From the NCBI GenBank assembly GCA_018239985.1, contig JAFEGK010000015.1:1-44881 (forward strand): a stretch of DNA of 44,881 nucleotides. The letters are read 5' to 3'. How positions within the stretch are numbered: position 1 is the stretch's first letter; each line of letters starts with the position of its first letter. The notes beneath the pieces were generated by a model. It had not been told where the DNA came from. It saw only the letters and a program-made list of their open reading frames with translations, and did not search any database. Made by a program: the position numbers and the translations under genes. This stretch comes from Verrucomicrobiota bacterium. Lineage in GTDB: Bacteria > Chlamydiota > Chlamydiia > Chlamydiales > Rhabdochlamydiaceae. Below are positions 24,855 through 32,423 of this stretch, in pieces.

Positions 24855-25447
24855 CCCTTTCGCAGCCACCTGAGGGGATTGAGTTTTCTCCACCATTCGA
24901 TTTCTTTGTTTAACTCCTCAATCTGCCCTTCATTGTACCTTTCAATATCCAATCTTCTAGCATTTAGCTCTTGTAATTTGTGGTACTTTTCCTCAAGCTC
25001 CTCATATTTGGCCTTGGCCTGCTCGAGTTGCTGCTCAAGCCGCACCTCTAAAGGCTCGTAATATTCGGGAGAAAACTCGTTAAAGATCGGACCAGGAAAC
25101 AAAAACCCCGCAACCACTAACGTTACCCCGAGGGAAACAAAGAGCAGACTCTTGGCTAAATCCCCAATATCCATGGCAAAATCAGTGAAGACTGCCACGG
25201 GATTGAACTGGACGATATTTAATAAGATCTTGATCGGCGCTTGTAAAAGATAAGAGATCGCATTGAAGGCCGACATCACAACCGCCATCACGGCAAAAGC
25301 GACAGAGACCACGTGAGAGACAAAAGGATGGCTACTACTTCCAAAATGAGCTGCCTTTTGCATCGCATAGCGAACATTGCGCGACTCTTCAGGAATCAAA
25401 TTCCTCTGGATAAAATTCGTATTAGATTCTACAGCTACAGCACTCAT
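24851..25447 (-). CDS. Inc-like protein with paired hydrophobic segments and C-terminal coiled coil
   Basis: The 198-residue product lacks a cleavable signal peptide. Two hydrophobic regions (about 44-69 and 98-118) are separated by a short amphipathic stretch, followed by a 50-residue coiled coil (about 132-185) rich in E, K, Q and L. A bilobed hydrophobic domain with cytosol-facing tails is the layout of chlamydial inclusion-membrane (Inc) proteins, though the loop here is longer than the classic hairpin. The start overlaps the end of trhO by 26 nt, with AAAGGAG correctly spaced. Inc status is inferred from topology. Confidence 0.6.
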   Translation of the reverse strand: MSAVAVESNTNFIQRNLIPEESRNVRYAMQKAAHFGSSSHPFVSHVVSVAFAVMAVVMSAFNAISYLLQAPIKILLNIVQFNPVAVFTDFAMDIGDLAKSLLFVSLGVTLVVAGFLFPGPIFNEFSPEYYEPLEVRLEQQLEQAKAKYEELEEKYHKLQELNARRLDIERYNEGQIEELNKEIEWWRKLNPLRWLRKG

Positions 25448-26393
25448 TCATCTCCTTTGAGCTCGCATAATGATACCATTTGCGAAATGGCTTAGGCCTC
25501 TGTAATTTTTCAAACGGACGGATCCGATCAGCCCCTTTACACGGCTCTGAGCAGCATCCTCGGTCTTTCTCTGCACATTCTGGGCAAGAGAGAAAGAGCT
25601 CGTTACAATCCATATTGGCGCAGTTGTAATAGGCATCCGTTGGGGCCCCGCAGCAATGGCAATGGCTGATTAATTCATGCTCGTCATCTGAAATGGGAAC
25701 CGACAGACGGTCATCGAAGACAAAAAGCTTTCCCTTCCAGTGCTTATTGCCCATCTTGTGACCGTAATTGATGATCCCCCCATCTAGTTGGTAAACCTCA
25801 TCAAACCCCTTTTCCTTAAGCAGGGCAGAATAGGTCTCGCACCGGATCCCTCCCGTGCAGTACATCATCACTTTCGTCTTCTTCGGGTCCTTCTGCTGGG
25901 CCAGGGCCTCTGCATAGGAGGGGAACTCACGGAATGTCTTTAATTTGGGCCGCTCGGCCCCCTCGAAGTGCCCTATCTCTGACTCATAGTCGTTGCGGAC
26001 ATCGATCAGTAGAGTCTCCTCTCCTTTTTCCTCTAGCATTTTGGCCCACGTCTCAGGGGAGACATGCTGGCCCCTCTTGGTAAGGTCTGGGCTGTAATCC
26101 AAAGCGACGAGTTGAGGGCGGAATTTGACTGTCACCCGAGGGAAAATGTGCTCATGGTAAGGATCGAGCTTCACATTGAGCTCAGCGTAGCGGGGATCGC
26201 TTTTGAGCCAGTCGAGATAGATATAGGCATGCTCAGCTAAAAAACTCATTTGCCCATTGATCCCATTATAGGCGATGTAGGTGCGAGCTTTTGCATCGAG
26301 GGTTTTCAAAAATTCATGATGTCTTTTGACCTCTAGATGGGGGTCTTCCAGCTCTGTATAGCAATAAAAAGCAGCAATCAAATATTGATCCAT
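25422..26393 (-). CDS. trhO: tRNA uridine(34) hydroxylase TrhO (YceA, rhodanese family)
   Basis: The 323-residue protein has the TrhO layout: an N-terminal ferredoxin-like domain, a rhodanese domain (LLIDVRNDYESEIGHFEGA) with active-site loop YCTGGIRCE (Cys179, Cys185), and a cysteine-rich C-terminal region (HCHCCGAPTDAYYNCANMDC...) typical of the family. TrhO makes 5-hydroxyuridine at tRNA position 34 in an oxygen-dependent reaction. GGAG precedes the ATG. It is divergent from rpsD, the same pairing that I recall in C. trachomatis (CT627/CT626). Confidence 0.92.
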   Translation of the reverse strand: MDQYLIAAFYCYTELEDPHLEVKRHHEFLKTLDAKARTYIAYNGINGQMSFLAEHAYIYLDWLKSDPRYAELNVKLDPYHEHIFPRVTVKFRPQLVALDYSPDLTKRGQHVSPETWAKMLEEKGEETLLIDVRNDYESEIGHFEGAERPKLKTFREFPSYAEALAQQKDPKKTKVMMYCTGGIRCETYSALLKEKGFDEVYQLDGGIINYGHKMGNKHWKGKLFVFDDRLSVPISDDEHELISHCHCCGAPTDAYYNCANMDCNELFLSCPECAEKDRGCCSEPCKGADRIRPFEKLQRPKPFRKWYHYASSKEMNECCSCRI

Positions 26394-26460
26394 AGCCTCT
26401 CCAAAAATTTTTATTACCCCTACATATTACCCTCTTTTCTTTAAGAATTCAAGTGATTGC

Positions 26461-26489
26461 TTGTGAAAAAACCGGTATTCGTTTACGAT
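26461..26489 (+). promoter_or_regulatory. candidate sigma-66/70-type promoter for rpsD
   Basis: TTGTGA (26461-26466) and TACGAT (26484-26489) are separated by exactly 17 bases and lie about 40 bases before the rpsD start. Both hexamers match the housekeeping consensus in four or more positions. The 5' leader would be short and contains AAGGAG before the ATG. Confidence 0.4.
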
Positions 26490-26528
26490 TAATGGCTATT
26501 GAATCACCTATTTTTAAGGAGTTTTTGA

Positions 26529-27146
26529 ATGGCTCGTTATACCGGCCCTAAGAATCGCATCGCACGCCGTCTCGGAGTTAATATTTTCGGTCGCGCTAGG
26601 AACCCCCTTCTCCACAAAGCTAATCCGCCTGGAATGCACGGAGCAAAACGGAAGAAGAAGTCTGACTACGGAGTTCAGCTTGAAGAGCAACAAAAGCTCA
26701 GAGCCTCCTATGGGATGATCAGCCGTAAAGTCACAGTACGCTACTACAAAGAGGCTGAAAGATCCAAAGTCGAAACTCCTGTGGCTTTTATCCGCTTCTT
26801 CGAGTGCCGCCTTGACACGGTTGTCTATAGACTTAAACTCGCGCCGACCATTTTTGCGGCTCAGCAATTAGTCTCTCACGGCCACGTCCTCGTGAATGGG
26901 AAGAAAGTGGATATCCGCTCTTTCCAAGTGAAGCCTGGAATGACAGTCTCAATTAAGCAGAAATCGCATAATGTGCCGATCATTAAGCAAGCATTAGAAA
27001 ACCCGCGCACTGTCCCTGAATTCCTCACGGCTGAACCTGAGAAACTCTCAGGACGCATGGAAGTGCTCCCTGAGTTGGACCAAGTCCCCTTCGTTCTCCC
27101 TGTGAACGTCCCGCTCATTTGCGAGTTCCTAGCTCACACAAGCTAA
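26529..27146 (+). CDS. rpsD: 30S ribosomal protein S4
   Basis: The 205-residue protein starts MARYTGPKNRIARRLG and contains the S4 RNA-binding motif (RLDTVVYRLKLAPTIFAAQQLVSHGHVLVNGKKVDIRS). It is the zinc-free form: the N-terminal cysteines of zinc-binding S4 are absent. S4 nucleates assembly of the 30S body and binds 16S rRNA. AAGGAG precedes the ATG by seven bases. In many bacteria rpsD sits in the alpha operon with rpoA; here, as in Chlamydia, it stands alone beside trhO. Confidence 0.97.
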   Translation: MARYTGPKNRIARRLGVNIFGRARNPLLHKANPPGMHGAKRKKKSDYGVQLEEQQKLRASYGMISRKVTVRYYKEAERSKVETPVAFIRFFECRLDTVVYRLKLAPTIFAAQQLVSHGHVLVNGKKVDIRSFQVKPGMTVSIKQKSHNVPIIKQALENPRTVPEFLTAEPEKLSGRMEVLPELDQVPFVLPVNVPLICEFLAHTS

Positions 27147-27171
27147 CACCTTTTAAGGGCGCGACTGAGAA

Positions 27172-27678
27172 ATGGAGTTTAAACTCGTCAATCAATCTCA
27201 GCGCGCCCTTGTCCATTCCTGGTTATCGCTTCCCCACGTCACCAAGTGGTTTTATGGCCAAGGACTTCAAAATACCCTTACTCATTTAGACGATTTTCTC
27301 AAAGGGGCTTCAATTGCTCAGTATTGGATCGCCTATAATCGGGGGCATCCCTTTGCTTTTCTGATTACTTCCCGCGTCGAAAAACCCCACGATGAGCTCA
27401 GTAAGTGGTGTTCAGAGGAGGGTGAGGCGATTACCCTCGACATGTTGATCGGGGATGAGAATTACTTAGGGAAAGGGCTGGCTGTAAAGGTGATTCAGGA
27501 ATTTCTGCAGAACCAGTTCCCCTATGTGGATGAGGTGCTGATCGATCCAGAATCGACCAATGAGAGGGCAATTCATGTCTATCAAAAAGCCGGTTTTAAC
27601 ATTCTGGGGACCTTCATCCCCTCTCATAGCCCCCATCCGCATCTGATGATGAGGCTCGAAATGAAAACCAGGCCTTAG
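27172..27678 (+). CDS. GNAT acetyltransferase of the AAC(6')-like type
   Basis: The 168-residue product has features of the aminoglycoside 6'-N-acetyltransferase-like subfamily: W-L-x-x-P-H-V-x-x-W near the start, YWIAYNRGHPFAFLI, GDENYLGKGLAVKVI for the acetyl-CoA loop, and DPESTNERAIHVYQKAGF. Many chromosomal members act on small molecules other than antibiotics, so resistance should not be assumed. It starts 25 nt after rpsD. Its last four codons (ACC AGG CCT TAG) lie inside the left arm of the large palindrome at 27666-27857. Confidence 0.8.
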   Translation: MEFKLVNQSQRALVHSWLSLPHVTKWFYGQGLQNTLTHLDDFLKGASIAQYWIAYNRGHPFAFLITSRVEKPHDELSKWCSEEGEAITLDMLIGDENYLGKGLAVKVIQEFLQNQFPYVDEVLIDPESTNERAIHVYQKAGFNILGTFIPSHSPHPHLMMRLEMKTRP

Positions 27679-27857
27679 AAGCTGTACTAAAACCAGATGT
27701 CAGTCAAGATTAGGGTCCTTTTGAGCCAATTTTTAGTCATTGCGCTGAGGGCTGTATTTCATTCAATACAACCCTCAGCGCAATGACTAAAAATTGTCCA
27801 AAATGATCCTAATCTTGACGACACATGGTTTTAGTACAGCTTCTTAAGGCCTGGGTT
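27666..27857. repeat. 192-bp near-perfect palindrome between convergent genes (MITE-like or bidirectional terminator)
   Basis: The outer arms (27666-27695 and 27826-27857) match over about 30 bases with one change and one extra base, and include the perfect 18-mer GAAGCTGTACTAAAACCA and its complement. The inner arms (27728-27758 and 27765-27795) match in 30 of 31 positions around a 6-base loop. The sequence between is also complementary, with small gaps. No coding frame is present. The element covers the last codons of the GNAT gene and reaches the stop of the ankyrin gene. It could be a miniature inverted-repeat element without a transposase, or a structure ending transcription in both directions. 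Target-site duplications are unclear. Confidence 0.85.
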
Positions 27858-29845
27858 CATCGAATGGCCCCACAATAGTTCCAGCTCTGTTGCAGATCTA
27901 GTCCGTCAGTTGCAATTCTTTTCAAATCTGCCCCGTAATCCAGGAGGACTTTGGCGGCCTGCCAATCTTGCCGTTCAAGAACATAGTAGAGCGGTGTCCG
28001 TCCATCACTGTCTTGAGCATTGAGATCGACCCCCAGTTCTACCAAAAATTTCACCAACCCAAACCTTCTATGAGAAGAGGCAAAATGGAGGCAATTTTGG
28101 CCCATAGCTGTCAATGCATGAATATCGGCGCCAGCTTTGATTAATAATTTGACAACAGCTTCATTTGGATATCCCGAAATCGCGTGCATAAGGGGGGTTA
28201 AGCCACGGGCATCTTTAGCGTTAATATCAGCCCCTGCTTTCAGCAATCGCTCAACAACATAACAATTGTCACTCTGCACCGCCCGCATTAAAAGGGTCAA
28301 TCCCTCCTCATTTTCGCAAAAATTGACATCGGCACCCCTCTCAAGCATCAGATCGACGATTTCAGCTCTTGGGTTCCAGAAGGCTTCGCTTAAAGGGCAG
28401 TAGCCATAAGCATCTTTGGTATTGACAACGGCCCCTTGATCGATCAGATACCTTACGATTTCAAATTTTTGACACATGCAAGCTGCATGCAAAGGGGTCC
28501 GCTGAGAGGGCCCTTCTACTGCCTGAAGATCGGCTCCATTTTTCACTAGGAGCTCGATTGTATCCATTTGTCCGTTGCTGATTGCACCATGCAAATAGTC
28601 GTTGTATCCATTTTCATCCTTCTCATTGACCTCAAGCCCTTTTTCGATCAAAAGTTGTACAATCGGCATGCTAGCGTTATGTGTCGCCCAGCGCATAAGA
28701 GTTGTCCCATCGCTTGGCTTAATAGACAAAGAGGCTCCCTTCTCAATGAGTTTGCGGACGATCTGCTCATTGTCATGCCGAATGGCAAACTCAAGGGGAG
28801 TCTCATTTTCGTTACTGATCCCATGTATATCGGCCCCTGCATCGATGAGATATGAGGCTAAGTGAGTACATTGGTGCGTAATGGCGACCATTAGGGCTGA
28901 ATAGCCCTGAAAGTCTAGCACATGAATATCAGCCCCCTTTCCAATCAGCAGATGGGGCAGATCGGTATAGTTAGAGATAGCGTTTATCAGAGCGGTTTTT
29001 CCAGCAAAATTGCGCGCATTGACGTTAGCTCCGTAGGTCAGTAACAGCTGGGCAATTTCAGCTGATTTAACAAGGTGCAAAGGTGTATTTCCATCTGCAT
29101 CTTGTAGACCGATATCAGCTCCATTTTTTAAGAGCAGCTCACAGATCTCTAAAGAATTTCCCCAGATCACATCCAAAAGAGGGGTGTGATGCTCCCCATT
29201 AATGACATTGCAATTTGCCCCCTCTTTGATAAGGAACTCGGCAAGGCGCACGCTCTCCGATCGGACTGCGTAGAAGAGCGGGGTACAACCCTCTTGATCA
29301 ATCGCTTCGATGTCAGCCCCATTTTTTATTAGGAGCTTCATTACCTCAATAGAATCGGCTTGCGCTGCAAGATGCAGAAAGGTCTCCTGCAAGCGGTCCC
29401 TCGCATCCATTTTCACCCCTTTGCGGATCAGGTAAATCGCCAGATCCTCTTGCCCCCTATTTCTGAGTACATTGAAAAGAGCCTTCGTGAGCAGGTCATA
29501 CCCAAATGCACATTCTGCTTTGAGATCGAATCCTTTCTGTATCAGAAGATTGATCATTTGAAGGGCATTTTCATTGTAAATAGCTAGGTCTAATAAAGAA
29601 TCCTGAGCAATGATTTTTTCATTTACTCTTGCCCCTCGCTCGAGTAGAAGCTGGCAAATTTCAAGATCGCCCTTACCAACTGCAATGTGCAGAGGTGTCC
29701 GGCCATCATACGATCGGCAATTGACATCGGCCCCTTTATCGAGCAGCCCCCTGACCAGATCCAACTGCTGCTCCCCACAGGCCCTGTGCAAAGCGGTCTC
29801 GCCGTAGATATCTCTCTCTTGAATGTCATAGTGTTGTTCAATCAT
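27857..29845 (-). CDS. ankyrin-repeat protein, about 19 repeats
   Basis: The 662-residue protein is almost entirely ankyrin repeats. I count about 19 units of the form G-x-T-P-L-x-x-A...LLx-x-G-A-D-I/V-N, from residue 14 to 650, several degenerate (for example units 3, 4 and 13). There is no signal peptide, membrane segment or enzymatic domain. AAGG lies about seven bases before the ATG. It is the last gene of the hscC operon, 35 nt after the J-like/ankyrin gene, and its stop touches the large palindrome. Ankyrin proteins of intracellular bacteria are often secreted to bind host proteins; its location beside a chaperone also fits an internal client-binding role. Confidence 0.93.
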   Translation of the reverse strand: MIEQHYDIQERDIYGETALHRACGEQQLDLVRGLLDKGADVNCRSYDGRTPLHIAVGKGDLEICQLLLERGARVNEKIIAQDSLLDLAIYNENALQMINLLIQKGFDLKAECAFGYDLLTKALFNVLRNRGQEDLAIYLIRKGVKMDARDRLQETFLHLAAQADSIEVMKLLIKNGADIEAIDQEGCTPLFYAVRSESVRLAEFLIKEGANCNVINGEHHTPLLDVIWGNSLEICELLLKNGADIGLQDADGNTPLHLVKSAEIAQLLLTYGANVNARNFAGKTALINAISNYTDLPHLLIGKGADIHVLDFQGYSALMVAITHQCTHLASYLIDAGADIHGISNENETPLEFAIRHDNEQIVRKLIEKGASLSIKPSDGTTLMRWATHNASMPIVQLLIEKGLEVNEKDENGYNDYLHGAISNGQMDTIELLVKNGADLQAVEGPSQRTPLHAACMCQKFEIVRYLIDQGAVVNTKDAYGYCPLSEAFWNPRAEIVDLMLERGADVNFCENEEGLTLLMRAVQSDNCYVVERLLKAGADINAKDARGLTPLMHAISGYPNEAVVKLLIKAGADIHALTAMGQNCLHFASSHRRFGLVKFLVELGVDLNAQDSDGRTPLYYVLERQDWQAAKVLLDYGADLKRIATDGLDLQQSWNYCGAIR

Positions 29846-29880
29846 TTCGTTACCTTCTTCATTTTGTGCTGAACTAATTA

Positions 29881-31257
29881 TTAATAAGATTGCGAGCTTT
29901 CCACCTCTTTTAACAATCCTAATTTGACCGCTCGGGAGTGAAAAGTATCACCGTCGTCTGCTTTTTGGTGAACGTCGGCTCCGTTTTCGATCAGAAGAGC
30001 GATGATCGCTTGAGCTCGCTGCACCATCTCATCATCTTCGAGATTGAGAATCGCCCGCTGCAAGGGAGGGATCCCTCCCGATGGACGATTAGGATTGGCA
30101 CCTGCCTCAAGGAGCATCTGAACCATGACCGGATCCAACTGTTGCACAGCTGCGTTTAAAGGGGTGCGGGCCAATTCTGGCTGCTCTCCGTACTGAATTT
30201 GATAGAGTTCTCCAGGATGACCGCCAACATCGTCCGGATGAAGTCCATATTCTAATAAAAATTGGAGAGTTTCCCGCTGGCCATAGCGGACTGCCGTAAA
30301 AACTAGTGTGTGAAAAATGATTCCTGAATATTGATAGGGATCACTTCCCCGCAAAATCAGCTCTCGAACAATCGGCAGATCGCCATTGTAGACAGCTGCA
30401 AAAAGGGCAGTATGGTGGCAAGAGGTGGGAAGATCGAGGGCACCCAGATCGATCAGTCTTTGGTACGCATAGAGATTTCTCACTTTCACTGCGACAAATA
30501 AAGGGGAAAAATAGGAGGGGCCGCACCGCTCATTGATATCTGAATGCAAAAGCAGAGCATCAAATTGGGCGTGATCTTGAGCAAAAATTGCAGTATGCAG
30601 CGGAGGCAGCGTAGAGAGATCGTCCGCGAAAGAGGTAAAGCCGTGATACCAAAGCGCTCCAGAGATCGATCTTCTATCCATCTCGTCTTGTGTCTGCGCG
30701 TAGAGAAACTCTGCGATATCAAATTTTCCCGCTTTAATTGCTTCCCATGCAGCTGCAACGGGATTTTGCGAATGGGATAGATACTTTACCTGATGGAAAT
30801 TGCCAGCCCCGATGACCCGTTCTAACTTTTTCGCCAGAGGATGGCTTGGTTTTTGCCGAAGCTGATTCCAGTCAAAAATGAAATAGGCGTACAGGAAAAG
30901 AGGTTTTTCAATAAATTCAGACAACAGATCCAGTAGGCATTCTTGAAAATAATGGGAAACCCCAAAGTGGTAGAAAGCCCCCTCTTTTTTCCATTTGCGC
31001 AAAAGATAAGGATCGAATGTTTGGGATAATTCGCCGATCATTTTTATTGCCTGGGCCTTTGCGTCAGTACTCTCTGAGATCGGTTTGGGCTCGGTGAATG
31101 GTTTTGCTTTGAGCGCCGCTTCATAGGCCTCGCGAAGCTGCTTAAACCCTTCTGGATCGACCTCTGGCTTCGTCACTTTCAGCCTACGGCTGTAGGCTTC
31201 GCGGATCGCCCGCTGATCCCCCGTTGGTTCAATCTGTAAAATTTCCCAAATCGTCAT
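29881..31257 (-). CDS. J-like domain fused to ankyrin repeats, predicted HscC partner
   Basis: Residues 1-50 (IWEILQIEPTGDQRAIREAYSRRLK, then DPEGFKQLREAYEAAL) match the divergent J-like domain that accompanies HscC-type Hsp70 proteins (DjlB/DjlC type). The HPD tripeptide of true J domains is replaced by K-P-E at residues 30-32. A helical linker (about 65-210) follows, then ankyrin repeats (about 218-450). The ankyrin part is clearly paralogous to the upstream ankyrin protein: both contain PLFVAV, LGA-x-DLPT, ALFAAVY, AVR-x-G and GLHPD in the same order. The start ATG overlaps the stop of that upstream gene (ATGA). The protein could bring a client bound to its repeats to HscC. Confidence 0.85.
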   Translation of the reverse strand: MTIWEILQIEPTGDQRAIREAYSRRLKVTKPEVDPEGFKQLREAYEAALKAKPFTEPKPISESTDAKAQAIKMIGELSQTFDPYLLRKWKKEGAFYHFGVSHYFQECLLDLLSEFIEKPLFLYAYFIFDWNQLRQKPSHPLAKKLERVIGAGNFHQVKYLSHSQNPVAAAWEAIKAGKFDIAEFLYAQTQDEMDRRSISGALWYHGFTSFADDLSTLPPLHTAIFAQDHAQFDALLLHSDINERCGPSYFSPLFVAVKVRNLYAYQRLIDLGALDLPTSCHHTALFAAVYNGDLPIVRELILRGSDPYQYSGIIFHTLVFTAVRYGQRETLQFLLEYGLHPDDVGGHPGELYQIQYGEQPELARTPLNAAVQQLDPVMVQMLLEAGANPNRPSGGIPPLQRAILNLEDDEMVQRAQAIIALLIENGADVHQKADDGDTFHSRAVKLGLLKEVESSQSY

Positions 31258-32423
31258 GGTGCATACTCGTGAGGCAGTTTTCCTCGTAAATCTTTTTCAT
31301 CTGCAGACGCTCCACAGGCGACTAAATAGGAGGCGATTTCGTGTTGCCCCAATGCGTAGGCTTTCATTAGAGCAGTCGCATAATTGTGCTCAGCTTTAGC
31401 ATCGATTGAAGCGCCATAGGAAAGCAGCAAATCGATGATCCTACGATCTCTATCAGCCAATGAGATGGCAAAATGCAATGGGGGAACTCCATTGGACTTT
31501 AGGTTTGGATCGGCACCCCCTTTTAGCAATAGCTCGACAATTTCCAGGTGCCCATTTTGCACTGCAACTGTCAGCGGCGTGCAAGGGGTGCCATAAAAAA
31601 GGACAGAGTAGAATCTTTTCCCTTCACCATCGGCGTCGGGGTGCAGCCCCAAAGAGAGCAAATACTTGACCATCCCCTCGAGGCCAAATCGGACGGCAGC
31701 AAAGATCAACGTGTTGTACCCATCGAACGCATATTGCTTTAGATCGGCGCCGCGGGCGATCAATTCTTCAGCTTGAGGGATATTGCCCCAATAGACCGCT
31801 GCAAACAGAGCGCTATGGTTGTAGGCAGTCGGAAGATCCTTCGCTCCTAGCTCGAGTAACTTCCGATAGGCGTAGTCGTTTTGAATATGAACCGCGACAA
31901 ATAGGGGGCAGTAATGATGAGGGGCTCCTCTTTGATTGATGTCGGCACCCGTCTCAAGCAAAGCATCTACCATCTGATTTTGATGCAGAGCGATCGCCAG
32001 GTGAAGCGGCGCAAGGCCGTTATCCAATGTTTCACGTGGATCGACGCCCTCTTTGAGCAACCGGGCAAAAGTGGGAAAATCATTCGTCATCACAGCTTGA
32101 AATAGGGGAGAAAACGAACCCATTTCTCTAGGGCGACAATTGCTATCGAAAATCGTCAGCCGAACCCGATCGATTAGGCGGGAGAACCCTGAACCGACGC
32201 TGTTGCTATAGTACATCCCCTCCTGTGTTTTCATGTCGATGTAACTGAGAATTAAACTGACAATTTTCCAATTTCCGTGATACGTGGCAAGGGTTAGAGC
32301 ATTGGCAAAGACCGAGGTAGTGATATCCCCTGAGTTTTTCAACGGATCAGCCCCCGCTTTCAGTAGCTCCTCGACCTCTTTTTCACACCCCCGCTGGACA
32401 GCCGAGATCAGCGCCTTTTCCAT
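31254..32423 (-). CDS. ankyrin-repeat protein coupled to hscC
   Basis: The 389-residue product ([12 protein letters not shown]...) contains eight or nine ankyrin-type repeats, the first at residues 1-30, with an insertion near 60-105 that does not look like a repeat. Its ATG shares a base with the hscC stop (TGATG), with AGAGGA six bases upstream, so translation is coupled to hscC. Its middle and end are paralogous to the ankyrin part of the J-like fusion downstream, which shows a duplication within the operon. No secretion signal is visible. Confidence 0.9.
   Translation of the reverse strand: MEKALISAVQRGCEKEVEELLKAGADPLKNSGDITTSVFANALTLATYHGNWKIVSLILSYIDMKTQEGMYYSNSVGSGFSRLIDRVRLTIFDSNCRPREMGSFSPLFQAVMTNDFPTFARLLKEGVDPRETLDNGLAPLHLAIALHQNQMVDALLETGADINQRGAPHHYCPLFVAVHIQNDYAYRKLLELGAKDLPTAYNHSALFAAVYWGNIPQAEELIARGADLKQYAFDGYNTLIFAAVRFGLEGMVKYLLSLGLHPDADGEGKRFYSVLFYGTPCTPLTVAVQNGHLEIVELLLKGGADPNLKSNGVPPLHFAISLADRDRRIIDLLLSYGASIDAKAEHNYATALMKAYALGQHEIASYLVACGASADEKDLRGKLPHEYAP

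Noticed and set aside
27172-27678. Aminoglycoside resistance gene
   Set aside because: The resemblance to AAC(6') is at family level only; such GNAT proteins commonly have other substrates.
27857-29845. CRISPR-like regular spacing in the ankyrin gene
   Set aside because: The 33-residue periodicity comes from ankyrin repeats; the DNA units are not identical and lie in an open frame.
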